From Campylobacter concisus (GTDB lineage: Bacteria > Campylobacterota > Campylobacteria > Campylobacterales > Campylobacteraceae), in assembly GCF_003048575.1 (NCBI RefSeq), contig NZ_PIRZ01000008.1:23151-87150 (forward strand): DNA of 64,000 bases, in the 5' to 3' direction. The position numbers were made by a program, and so were the translations under genes. This document shows positions 56,338-64,000 of this stretch, in pieces (the stretch's first letter is position 1; the number at the start of each line of letters is the position of its first letter). The notes beneath the pieces are model-generated. The model was not told the origin of the DNA. It ran no database searches and saw only the letters and a program-made list of their open reading frames with translations.

Positions 56338-56902
56338 CTATCTTCTTTTCTTGGATTTTCTTTGCCATTTCGTATTCGTCAGGGAAATTAACATTAAAAA
56401 ACTGCTCACTATCTTTAAAATTTATGACTTTGCATTTACAGCTTTTTCTCAAAAGTCCGATTTTATGCTCATTTTTTAAATAGAACTCATGAGCCAAAGT
56501 GGCAAGCCCTGGGCTAAAAAAACCACAAAGCGAGTGAATGTGCTCATTATCACTAGCCACAACCATGTCAAATTCATCTTTAAATTTAGCAAGCTCCTCC
56601 AAACTTTTAAGATCAAAAAATGGCATATCAGCTGGTATCACAAAAACACTATGATCAAAATTTTTAAGAATGGAGTAAAGTGCGAGCATTGGCGAATAGT
56701 TATCGCTATTTTCATCTTTTATAAGCTTTAGTGGCGGGCTAAATTTTTCAAATTTTGAGCTTACATAAACTTCGTCAAAAACTTTGCTAAATTTCGCAAC
56801 CTCATAATGAGTAAGCGTCTTAAAACCACCAAATGGCAAAAGTGTCTTATCTTGCCCCATACGCGAGCTTTTGCCACCTGCTAAAATCACGCAAGTTTGC
56901 AT
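56327..56902 (-). CDS. mobA: Molybdenum cofactor guanylyltransferase
   Basis: MobA attaches GMP to molybdopterin, giving the MGD cofactor needed by the TtrA-type enzyme of this window. The 191-residue protein has the nucleotide loop VILAGGKSSRMGQDKTLLPF at the N-terminus, LIKDENSDNYSPMLALYSIL near 57, and the metal Asp in FVIPADMPFFDLKSLEELA near 90. It precedes pldA and overlaps it. Confidence 0.92.
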   Translation of the reverse strand: MQTCVILAGGKSSRMGQDKTLLPFGGFKTLTHYEVAKFSKVFDEVYVSSKFEKFSPPLKLIKDENSDNYSPMLALYSILKNFDHSVFVIPADMPFFDLKSLEELAKFKDEFDMVVASDNEHIHSLCGFFSPGLATLAHEFYLKNEHKIGLLRKSCKCKVINFKDSEQFFNVNFPDEYEMAKKIQEKKIDDE

Positions 56903-57007
56903 CTTTTTCCTTAAGAAAGTTATGAGGCTAAATTTAGCTAAAAGCGGCTTTGATCTACCAAAAATATGTGATAAAAACTTATTTTTGTTTATGCTACTTG
57001 TAAAATT

Positions 57008-57496
57008 TTAAGCCTGCTTTGCCGTTTTCATTGTTAAAAATTCCTCGTAGCGACGATCTATGATAGCTTTGATCAAGGCATAGTTTTCTTGTGAGTTTTC
57101 TATATAAAAATAGGCGTTATCAAAGTATTTTTCACCAAATTTTTTCGAAACAAAATCCGTATAATCCTGCAAATACCAACCATACATTTTGGCAAATTTT
57201 GTCCGATCAGTCGTATAGTAAGCTTTTGCAAAGGCTTTACCAGCAGTATTTAGCTCCGCACTTCCAAGTACGCCGTCCATAGCATCAAAAAGATACTGAC
57301 GATAGTTAAAATTTTTATCCATCTGTGCTATATCGTCCGCAAAATCTGCTGCAAATTCCTTCGAATAAAATTTGTGCTCCATGCACCAGCGAAAGAAAAA
57401 TGCAATGTGTGTCGCACCGTTTTCATGCGGTATATCAGTCGGCGCATCTTTCGCACCCCAATGCCATTTTGCTTTGTCATATACTATATCTGGCAT
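57008..57496 (-). CDS. DUF7832-like protein of unknown function
   Basis: The 162-residue protein begins IVYDKAKWHWGAKDAPTDIP followed by ENGATHIAFFFRWCMEH, a pattern that I recognise with moderate confidence as the DUF7832 type. It is aromatic-rich and soluble (no signal). It stands alone, separated by about a hundred bases on each side, in a small stretch of genes not shared with the core order. An association with toxin immunity is known for related folds but nothing here proves it. Confidence 0.6.
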   Translation of the reverse strand: MPDIVYDKAKWHWGAKDAPTDIPHENGATHIAFFFRWCMEHKFYSKEFAADFADDIAQMDKNFNYRQYLFDAMDGVLGSAELNTAGKAFAKAYYTTDRTKFAKMYGWYLQDYTDFVSKKFGEKYFDNAYFYIENSQENYALIKAIIDRRYEEFLTMKTAKQA

Positions 57497-57624
57497 TTTT
57501 ATCCTTTTAAAATGCTCAATTTTACTAAAGCTATCTTAATCACAGTATAAAATCATGGCTATTTTATCCATTTGCTTGCTACAATTAAAAAAGATATAAT
57601 GGCACTTTTATTTAAGGAAAAGCA

Positions 57625-57882
57625 ATGAGCGAAAAAAATCTACAAATTTTAGGCTGGATCGGCACATGCCTATCAGTTGTTATGTACTTTTCATACATCC
57701 CACAAATAATGGGTAACCTTGACGGCAACAAAACACCTTTTATACAGCCACTGGCAGCCGCACTAAACTGCACAATCTGGACAAGCTACGGCCTATTAAA
57801 AGCTAAAAAAGACTATCCACTTTCTGCTGCAAACTTCCCAGGTATAATCTTTGGTCTTTTAGCAACTATAACAGCGTTTTAA
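57625..57882 (+). CDS. SemiSWEET sugar transporter
   Basis: The 85-residue protein has three transmembrane helices, half of a eukaryotic SWEET, with the PQ-loop motif in VVMYFSYIPQIMGNLDGNKT and a second Pro/Asn-rich segment AAALNCTIWTSYGLLKAKK. Such proteins form dimers that transport sugars down a gradient. AAGGA lies before the ATG. It diverges from the DUF7832-like gene. A 15-bp inverted repeat follows the stop. Confidence 0.85.
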   Translation: MSEKNLQILGWIGTCLSVVMYFSYIPQIMGNLDGNKTPFIQPLAAALNCTIWTSYGLLKAKKDYPLSAANFPGIIFGLLATITAF

Positions 57883-57890
57883 TGCACCAT

Positions 57891-57946
57891 TTAGTTGTTG
57901 TGGCGATTTTACAATAAAACATTATTTGCTTCGCCGCAACAACTAA
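57891..57946. terminator. 15-bp inverted repeat between convergent genes
   Basis: TTAGTTGTTGTGGCG (57891-57905) pairs with CGCCGCAACAACTAA (57932-57946) with one G-T wobble; the spacer is 26 bases. It lies between the SemiSWEET stop and the stop of the minus-strand gene, so a bidirectional terminator is the simplest role, although the loop is long. Confidence 0.5.
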
Positions 57947-57947
57947 T

Positions 57948-58414
57948 TTATAGTGTTTGCGCTATTTTAGTCAATTTTTCTTTGATTATATTACCTTTTG
58001 AATTCAGCAAAAAGGCTATTTTTGTTAGTTCATCTATTATCTCTTTTATACTTTTATTATCATCACTTGAAGTTCTAAATCTTGTTGCAGTAAGTGGGAT
58101 AAATTCTTGATATATAGACATAAAATCCTTATAGTCCCCTTCCAGTTCTGGTGCGTAAAAACTGATAAGCGAGTGTAATTTACCAATTTCAAATTTTGGA
58201 TTTTCTATATTTAAATTTGGATTTATTAACAAAGCTACTTTGTAATGTATTCCCCCTAAAATATCCCAACTATAATAAACGCTTCCTCTAGCTTTTGTCG
58301 CCTGAGTTTATTTTTCTCTTTTTTTGTGTTTAGATTAGCGTACACCCATTGCGCACACATTATTAGGACTGCGCCAAGTACAATTTTCAATAAGTCAGAT
58401 ATCAAACTATCCAT
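57948..58414 (-). pseudogene. Small membrane-anchored protein, frameshifted
   Basis: The gene starts at ATG 58414, nine bases past the leuC stop, with one transmembrane helix (LLKIVLGAVLIMCAQWVYA) and then a basic helix (KKEKNKLRRQKLEEAF). The reading frame closes soon after, but the next frame continues without a start codon as YYSWDILGGIHYKVALLINP and runs to 57948. One extra T in the run at 58277-58279 would join them to about 155 residues. No family recognised. The two parts have the same composition, so one broken gene is likely. Confidence 0.65.
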
Positions 58415-58422
58415 ATTATTTT

Positions 58423-59688
58423 TTACAAGTCCCTTGGATCGGCGATTTTACCTGCTATGGCTGAGGCCGCTACAACTGCTGAGTTGGCTAGATAAATTTC
58501 ACTCGTTCTATCGCCCATACGTCCGACGAAATTTCTATTCGTCGTCGAGATACAGCGCTCATTTGCACCTAAAATTCCCATATATCCGCCAAGGCAAGCA
58601 CCACAAGTTGGATTGCTCACGACCGCTCCTGCTTCGATGAAAATATCGATTAAGCCTTCTTTCTCGGCAGCTCTTGCGATCTTTTGCGTCGCTGGAGTGA
58701 TGATGAGCCTTGTTTTGCGGGCTACTTTTTTGCCTTTTAAAATTTGTGCTGCGATTCGAAGGTCGCTTAGGCGGCCATTTGTGCATGAACCGATAAATGC
58801 TTGATCAATGGCTAAATCGTCACGAACCGCTTGTCTTACGCTCTTGCCGTTGCTTGGCAAAAATGGATATGCGATGACTGGATCAAGGTTTGTGACATCG
58901 ATCTCTAAAATTTTGTCGTATTTTGCACCCTCGTCTGAGTAGAAAAATTTTGGTTTATCGCGTAAATTTTTATCTTTTAAAAACTCTTTTGTGATCTCAT
59001 CAACCGCGATGATACCGCTCTTTGCACCAGCTTCGATCGCCATATTACACATTGAAAATCTATCATCCATGCTAAGGCCCTCTATTACCTCACCGCTAAA
59101 CTCAAGCGCCTTGTAAAGTGCGCCATCAACGCCTATTTGGCGGATGATCTCAAGGATAAGATCCTTGCCATAAACGTGCTTATCAAGCTTGCCTTTAAAG
59201 ACGACCTTGATACTCTCAGGCACTTTAAACCAGTTTTTACCAGTGATCATCGCATAAGCTAGGTCGGTGCTACCCATGCCGGTGCTAAATGCTCCAAGAG
59301 CGCCGTGTGTACAGGTGTGGCTGTCTGCGCCGATGATGACGTCACCTGGGATGACTAGCCCTTTTTCAGGCAAAAGCGCATGCTCGATGCCCATATCTTT
59401 TTCATCAAAATAGTTTTTAAGGTCGTGTTTGTAGGCAAATTCGCGTGAAATTTTGGCTTGATTTGCGCTTAGGATATCTTTTGTCGGGATGTAGTGATCC
59501 ATAACGATGGCAAAGCCGTCTGGGTTGGCTAGCTTTTTAGCGCCACTTCGCTCAAACTGCTTGATCGAAATAGGCGTCGTGATATCGTTGCCTATGATCA
59601 TATCGATCTTGCTTTCGATGATCTCTCCAGCACTTACCTCTTTGCCAACGTGATCTGAAAATATTTTCTCGGTGATAGTTTGTTTCAT
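58423..59688 (-). CDS. leuC: 3-isopropylmalate dehydratase large subunit
   Basis: LeuC with LeuD isomerises 2- to 3-isopropylmalate in leucine synthesis. The 421-residue aconitase-family protein has the iron-sulfur ligands at Cys in FIGSCTNGRLSDLRIAAQIL near 297 and NPTCGACLGGYMGILG near 360, and GADSHTCTHGALGAFSTGMG near 117. The start is MKQTITEKIFSDHVG. leuD is not beside it in this window. Confidence 0.92.
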   Translation of the reverse strand: MKQTITEKIFSDHVGKEVSAGEIIESKIDMIIGNDITTPISIKQFERSGAKKLANPDGFAIVMDHYIPTKDILSANQAKISREFAYKHDLKNYFDEKDMGIEHALLPEKGLVIPGDVIIGADSHTCTHGALGAFSTGMGSTDLAYAMITGKNWFKVPESIKVVFKGKLDKHVYGKDLILEIIRQIGVDGALYKALEFSGEVIEGLSMDDRFSMCNMAIEAGAKSGIIAVDEITKEFLKDKNLRDKPKFFYSDEGAKYDKILEIDVTNLDPVIAYPFLPSNGKSVRQAVRDDLAIDQAFIGSCTNGRLSDLRIAAQILKGKKVARKTRLIITPATQKIARAAEKEGLIDIFIEAGAVVSNPTCGACLGGYMGILGANERCISTTNRNFVGRMGDRTSEIYLANSAVVAASAIAGKIADPRDL

Positions 59689-59772
59689 AAATTTCCTTTA
59701 AATTTTTGAGGCGATTTTAACGAAAATTGCTAAATTTAAAGAAAATTTACTAAGCCAAAAGGCCTAGTAAAT

Positions 59773-61905
59773 TTAGAATTTAACGCTAGCGGTCAGCATA
59801 AACTGGCGAGCATAGCCCGGTTGTATCGGTATGATATTAGCATCCGTACCAGTCGATGATGAGGTGTAGTATAGTTTATCGGTTAAGTTTTTGATGTTAA
59901 AGGCAAAATTCGTCTCGTAGCCCGCAATCTTGGTATCGTAGCTGATGAAAGCATCGTAGATAACCGCACTATCCATCTTGAATGCCGTTCCTGCTGGCAC
60001 GGCCGGTAGATTCGTCCTCATATAGTATGTATACCACGAGCCAAAATATCTAGCTCCACCGCCGATCCTTAGGCCTTTTGCGCCTAGGTGGCTAAAGTCG
60101 TAGTTAGCAAAGAGGCTGGCTTGGTGCTTAGGCGTGGCTTCTAGCGGTTTGCCCACTAGCACGGTAAATGCGCCGCTATCCTTGCGCACCTCGGTTTTAG
60201 TATATGCGTAGCTAGCGCCTACGCTTAGCCCTTGCGTCACGCGGCCGTTAAAGTCAAACTCAAATCCTCTCGAGCGCACCTCGCCCACGGGCGTACTTAC
60301 GCTATTTACGGTGCGCATGATGTTTTTCTTATCGATGTTAAAGACCGCCGCACTAGCCGTTATACTGTCGTTTTGAAATTTAGTTCCAAACTCTATGCTT
60401 TTGCCTTCTTCGGGCTTTATGTCGCCGATGTCGTCGCCGCTGATCGCCATTTGCGGATTAAAGCTCTGCGCGTAGTTGGCGTAAACCGACCACTCCGGCG
60501 TTAGCAGGTATAAAAGCCCCGTCTGCCACGTAAATTTGCCGTCTTGTTGATCGGTTGTGTTTGGTCCGCTAGTCGTGCCGCGCGCGACTTGGTCGTAGTA
60601 CTCGTATCTAACGCCCAAAGAGTAGATCAAATTTTGGGTCAAATTTATACTATCTTGCGCGTAAAATCCGATCGTTCTTAGCTTTTGATACTGGATGCTG
60701 GAGGCTCTATCGGACGGATAGGCGACCGTGCCATAGACTGGACTGTAGATATTTATCGGGAAGTTTCTGTGCGTCGTGCCGGAACTGTAGCTGTTTAGCG
60801 CGCCGGGTCTATAGCGGTAGTACTCCTTTGCGTCGATACCAAATAGCAAGTTGTGCTCTATCTCGCCCGTTTGCACGTAACCGTTTAAATTTAACGACCC
60901 CGCGTGCGTGCGGTGGATAAATCCGTCATACGCCTCGTTTCGTCTAGCCGCAACGCCGGTGTTTAAATTTACGTTCATTAGCCTGATGTGCCCGTATTCG
61001 TGCTTGGAGCGCGAATACGCATAAGCGCCGCGCAGTAGCCAGTCCTCGCCGATATTTTTTTCAAAATTTACGTCCACCGTGTCGAGTCTGGTTTTTAGTT
61101 TATTAAACGGCTCGTCAAGGCGCCTTTTCTTATCTATCGGCAGTAGTTTGCCCGTGCTTGGAATGAGATACATGCCGCGGTCGATCGGATCGGTCGAGCG
61201 CGTGTGCGTATAGGCTAAATTTATGCGGTAATCATCGCCCTTATACGAGAGCGAAGGCGCAAAGAGGACGTTTTTATATTCGCCAAACTCCCTCCAGTAG
61301 TCTTTTTGCATGGCGTCGAATATAAATCTATACGCAAAGCCGCTATCAGCGATCGGTCCCGTGGTATCAAAGCCCGCGTTCCAGTAGTTTCGGTTGCCGA
61401 TACCTGCCCAAATTTCGTTTGAGAAGTCGTATTTTGGCTTTTTAGTGACCATATTTATGATGCCGCCGGGCTCTTGCGCGCCGTAGAGCAGGCTAGCCGG
61501 GCCTTTTAGCACCTCGACGCTTTCTACCGTTTTGTTAAAGCTATGCATGACGCTAGCAGGTACGCCGTTTCGCATGATCGAGCCGTCGCGTCCGCCGCCA
61601 AAGCCTCTTTTGATGATCGAGTCAAAGATACCGCCAGTGGTGTTTCCGTAGCTAACTCCGCTCACGTTTTGAAGGCTCTCGGCTAGAGTCTCTGGCTTTT
61701 TATCTTTTAGTTGCTGCTGGGTTACGACGTTTACCGTTTGTGGGATCTCTAAAATAGGCGTATTTGTTTTGCCCACTTCGCTGGTTTTGGCGCGGTATCC
61801 GTCGTCCGCGCTATCTTCAACGCTGATACCATCTAAGCTTACATCAGTAGCATTTAAAGCAGAAATGGCAAAACAAAGCACCGCATTAATGCGAAATTTA
61901 TTCAT
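59773..61905 (-). CDS. TonB-dependent siderophore receptor
   Basis: The 710-residue outer-membrane receptor has a Sec signal (INAVLCFAISALNA), a plug domain with IPQTVNVVTQQQLKDKKPET near residue 54, SVEVLKGPASLLYGAQEPGG near 131 (the plug signature), and a 22-strand barrel ending GYARQFMLTASVKF. It would import a ferric siderophore with TonB energy. The gene is much richer in G+C (for example cgtcgtgccggaactg, gcgcgcgac) than the surrounding sequence, suggesting transfer. A Fur-like site lies just upstream. Confidence 0.9.
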   Translation of the reverse strand: MNKFRINAVLCFAISALNATDVSLDGISVEDSADDGYRAKTSEVGKTNTPILEIPQTVNVVTQQQLKDKKPETLAESLQNVSGVSYGNTTGGIFDSIIKRGFGGGRDGSIMRNGVPASVMHSFNKTVESVEVLKGPASLLYGAQEPGGIINMVTKKPKYDFSNEIWAGIGNRNYWNAGFDTTGPIADSGFAYRFIFDAMQKDYWREFGEYKNVLFAPSLSYKGDDYRINLAYTHTRSTDPIDRGMYLIPSTGKLLPIDKKRRLDEPFNKLKTRLDTVDVNFEKNIGEDWLLRGAYAYSRSKHEYGHIRLMNVNLNTGVAARRNEAYDGFIHRTHAGSLNLNGYVQTGEIEHNLLFGIDAKEYYRYRPGALNSYSSGTTHRNFPINIYSPVYGTVAYPSDRASSIQYQKLRTIGFYAQDSINLTQNLIYSLGVRYEYYDQVARGTTSGPNTTDQQDGKFTWQTGLLYLLTPEWSVYANYAQSFNPQMAISGDDIGDIKPEEGKSIEFGTKFQNDSITASAAVFNIDKKNIMRTVNSVSTPVGEVRSRGFEFDFNGRVTQGLSVGASYAYTKTEVRKDSGAFTVLVGKPLEATPKHQASLFANYDFSHLGAKGLRIGGGARYFGSWYTYYMRTNLPAVPAGTAFKMDSAVIYDAFISYDTKIAGYETNFAFNIKNLTDKLYYTSSSTGTDANIIPIQPGYARQFMLTASVKF

Positions 61906-61937
61906 TTATCATCCCTTAAAAAATTTTTAATATTATA

Positions 61938-61958
61938 AAAATAGTTATCATTATATAA
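61938..61958. promoter_or_regulatory. Candidate Fur box
   Basis: The minus-strand sequence TATAATGATAACTATTTTTA, upstream of the receptor start by about 35 bases, matches much of the Fur consensus GATAATGATAATCATTATC. Iron-dependent repression of a siderophore receptor is expected. Confidence 0.5.
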
Positions 61959-62127
61959 AAATATATTTTAAATTTTTATGAAAAAAATTTACGAAAAATT
62001 TATATTTTAATAACATTACAAATAAAACATTTGGAAAAAATTAAACATGGATCAGAAAACAGATTTTTACTATTCTGTCACAAAAAGTGATGAAGCACTT
62101 GTTAAAATATTTTTGCAACATTTCTGA

Positions 62128-62133
62128 TATAAT
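62128..62133 (+). promoter_or_regulatory. -10 box of the RqcH-like gene (leaderless start)
   Basis: TATAAT ends only seven bases before the ATG at 62141. RNA would start at or next to the A of the start codon, so the transcript is likely leaderless; no Shine-Dalgarno is seen. Confidence 0.55.
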
Positions 62134-62140
62134 CTTTAGT

Positions 62141-63463
62141 ATGAAGTACGCACATTTAGTTCAAATAGCAAATTATTTATCAAATTTTACAAAGATAAAC
62201 CAAGCAAAACGCATTAATGATATGGCTATTTTAATCGAATTTAATGGCGAGAAGATCATCTTTGATCTAAACAAATCAAACTCTGCGATCTATAAAGATG
62301 ATGAGCAAAAAGAAGCAAAAATTTATCAAGCGCCTTTTGATAATGTGCTAAAAAAGCGTTTTAACGCCTCGCATATAAAAAGCGTTGAGTGCCTAAAAAA
62401 CAATAGAATTTTAAAATTTATCTGCACACAAAGCGGTTCATATAAAAGTGAAAATTTTATCCTCTATCTTGAATTTACGGGTCGCTTTACAAATGCTGTG
62501 ATAACTGATGAAAACAATGTGATAATTGAGGCATTAAGGCACATCGATAATAGCTACCGAAAAATAGAAACTGGCGAAATTTTAAAAGAACTGCCAGCCA
62601 TCGAGATAAAAGAAAGGCCGTGTGAGCAAATAACGGACTTTGAGGCGTTTTTTAAAAGCGAAGCAGCTAGAGTAAATGAGTCCAGGATAGCCGGGCTAAA
62701 AGAGACAAAGCTAGCCAGCGTGCAAAAAAAGATAGATAGCATGAGTGAAATTTTAAACTCGCTTGAAGACAAAGATGAACTAATGAAAAAAAGCGAGGAG
62801 GCTTCGAATTTAGGATCGCTTTTGCTTGCAAATTTGGGAAATTTTAAGGGCTATGAGAGGGAAATTTGCCTGAAAGATTTTGATGGCAACGAGATAAAAC
62901 TAACTCTTAGCGATACACCAAAAAACAGCGCAAATGAATTTTACACAAGATCAAAAAAATTTCGTGCAAAAGCCATTGGCGTGGAGATAGAAAAGAGAAA
63001 TTTAAGCGAAAAGATCGAGTTTTTAGAAGGGCTAAAGTCACTTCTAAAAGAGGCAAAAAGTGCTTACGAACTTGAAATTTTAAGTCCAAAAAATAAGGCA
63101 AAACAAAGAGAGAGGCACATAAAAGATGTAAGCGAAAATGCTGAAATTTTTTACGTTAGAGAGTTTAAAATTTTAGTTGGTAGAAATGAAAAAGGCAATA
63201 TAAATTTGCTTGATCTTGCCAAAAAAGACGATATATGGTTACATCTAAAGGATAGCCCAAGCGCCCACGTCATCATCAAGACAAACAAGAGTAGGGTGCC
63301 TGAAGATGTGCTAGAAATGGCAGCTAAATTCTGCGTGGAATTTAGTGTAAAGGGAGCTGGCAGGTACGAGGTAGACTACACTAAGCGTGAAAATTTAAAA
63401 CGTGAAAACGGTGCAAATGTCACTTATACGAACTATAAAACTATCATCATAAATAAAGGCTAA
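62141..63463 (+). CDS. RqcH/NFACT-family ribosome quality control protein
   Basis: The protein has 440 residues when started at the ATG at 62141, which gives the family-typical MKYAHLVQIANYLSNFTK. An NFACT-N domain (FNGEKIIFDLNKSNSAIYK near 30) is followed by a coiled coil (near 180-300) and the NFACT-R domain YVREFKILVGRNEKGNINLL near 345, with DDIWLHLKDSPSAHVIIK near 370. RqcH homologues bind split 50S subunits and add C-terminal alanine tails to stalled nascent chains. It is shorter than Bacillus RqcH (about 570), as in other epsilonproteobacteria. Confidence 0.88.
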   Translation: MKYAHLVQIANYLSNFTKINQAKRINDMAILIEFNGEKIIFDLNKSNSAIYKDDEQKEAKIYQAPFDNVLKKRFNASHIKSVECLKNNRILKFICTQSGSYKSENFILYLEFTGRFTNAVITDENNVIIEALRHIDNSYRKIETGEILKELPAIEIKERPCEQITDFEAFFKSEAARVNESRIAGLKETKLASVQKKIDSMSEILNSLEDKDELMKKSEEASNLGSLLLANLGNFKGYEREICLKDFDGNEIKLTLSDTPKNSANEFYTRSKKFRAKAIGVEIEKRNLSEKIEFLEGLKSLLKEAKSAYELEILSPKNKAKQRERHIKDVSENAEIFYVREFKILVGRNEKGNINLLDLAKKDDIWLHLKDSPSAHVIIKTNKSRVPEDVLEMAAKFCVEFSVKGAGRYEVDYTKRENLKRENGANVTYTNYKTIIINKG

Positions 63464-63466
63464 AAA

Positions 63467-63811
63467 ATGGCTGTAACACCTTTAGGAAATAGTAACTTTA
63501 TAAATCAAAACGCACCAGTAGTATCGCAAGTGCATGCAAATCAACAAGCCAGATTTGATATGCAATCTTTGATGGCAGCTGAGCTTGCCTCGCAACAAAG
63601 TGAAGAGATCAAAGAGGTGCGTCCGATGGAAGAGTCTTATAAAATAGACCCTGAAAAGGAACATGAACGCCAAAAAAATGAAGAAGAGGCAAGTGAGTTT
63701 GAGAGCGAAAAACAAAATTCAAGAGATAGTGGCGAGGAAGATTTGGACGATATAGCAGATAATGAGGAAATAGTGCCTAGCGAACATCATATGCTTGACA
63801 TAACTATTTGA
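63467..63811 (+). CDS. Acidic small protein of unknown function
   Basis: The 114-residue protein has an Asn/Gln-rich start (NFINQNAPVVSQVHANQQAR) followed by a strongly acidic tail (KNEEEASEFESEKQNSRDSG, EEDLDDIADNEEIV). It has no signal or membrane segment. It starts three bases after the RqcH stop and is probably co-transcribed. It is likely disordered. Related species have a similar small gene; the function is unknown. Confidence 0.7.
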   Translation: MAVTPLGNSNFINQNAPVVSQVHANQQARFDMQSLMAAELASQQSEEIKEVRPMEESYKIDPEKEHERQKNEEEASEFESEKQNSRDSGEEDLDDIADNEEIVPSEHHMLDITI

Positions 63812-63861
63812 TGCCTAAACACCCCAGCCCCACAAACACCATATCTCAAGTCAGTGATACC

Positions 63862-64000
63862 CTCCCCAATACCTAACCCTCCTTCAAATTTTTAACGCAG
63901 TAAATGATAAAGAAAAACTTTTTAAGATCCACTCTGACTCACCTAAAGCCTGCCCACTTGGCGGCAAGATCGAGGGACTTTTAACCGGTCACTTTTTAAA
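63862..64000 (+). other. Open frame running off the window, no visible start
   Basis: After a C-rich, T/A-poor stretch (63822-63875) a frame stays open to the edge with the residues TLLQIFNAVNDKEKLFKIHS and onward, coding-like in composition, but no ATG, GTG or TTG start with a ribosome site is visible. It may be a decayed 5' end or part of a gene continuing outside. No family was recognised. Confidence 0.3.

Overview
The window comes from the chromosome of an epsilonproteobacterium (Campylobacterota), most probably a Campylobacter of the concisus/curvus type. This is inferred from AT-rich coding with frequent 'aaatttagc/aaattta' codon strings, the gene neighbourhoods (fliQ-murB-recA-eno-divIC-xerH, mobA-pldA, MlaA-MlaC-RND, legionaminic acid genes beside flagellin), a short BioB, an XerH-type recombinase and a Campylobacter-type sigma-28 promoter in front of flagellin. 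No phage, integron, CRISPR array or insertion sequence was seen.

Layout. 1-5.0 kb (minus strand): a three-gene outer-membrane lipoprotein operon (GNA1162-like, DUF4810, CsgG-like), a MATE exporter and accB-accC. 5.1-6.7 kb: a frameshifted DUF3737 gene and dcd. 6.8-19.5 kb: the flagellin glycosylation locus. A consensus sigma-54 promoter precedes a maf glycosyltransferase gene and an unbroken series of overlapping genes that should make CMP-legionaminic acid (legB, legC, NeuD-like acyltransferase, PhaJ-like MaoC hydratase, legI, legG, ptmE, ptmF, legF/ptmB, ptmA). This series converges on flaA, which has its own sigma-28 promoter. 19.7-27.98 kb: topA, bioB-crcB flanked by a dispersed intergenic repeat, a cation/proton antiporter, gltA and cysQ. 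28-33.6 kb: a regulatory-domain methyltransferase, an odd peroxiredoxin and the molybdate operon modE-modA-TOBE-modC-modB. 33.7-39.6 kb: MlaA-MlaC-RND lipid transport genes, a BON lipoprotein, the selenocysteine tRNA gene selC, and a second ModA/ModB-like pair that has no ATPase. 39.7-48.5 kb: nicotinate phosphoribosyltransferase, a lipoprotein, mqnD, fliQ, murB, recA, eno, divIC-like, AMIN-domain and xerH genes. 48.7-56.9 kb (minus): ttrB-ttrA-like molybdoenzyme genes, gntP-garK for glycerate, pldA and mobA. 57-58.4 kb: a small accessory patch (DUF7832-like protein, SemiSWEET, a frameshifted membrane protein). 58.4-64 kb: leuC, a GC-rich TonB-dependent siderophore receptor with a Fur-like site, an RqcH/NFACT homologue with an apparently leaderless start, and an acidic small protein.

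How the parts fit. Three themes recur: flagellar assembly and decoration (sigma-54 glycosylation operon, flaA, fliQ), molybdenum use (two Mod-type uptake sets, ModE, MobA, a Ttr-type molybdoenzyme) and envelope lipid traffic (Mla/RND, OmpLA, CsgG-type lipoproteins). The most promising unusual signals are the acyltransferase plus MaoC pair inside the legionaminic acid operon, which suggests an unusual N-acyl group on the flagellar sugar; the ModE-like palindrome before the ATPase-less Mod pair; and a dispersed repeat whose central segment is inverted between two copies 1.6 kb apart.
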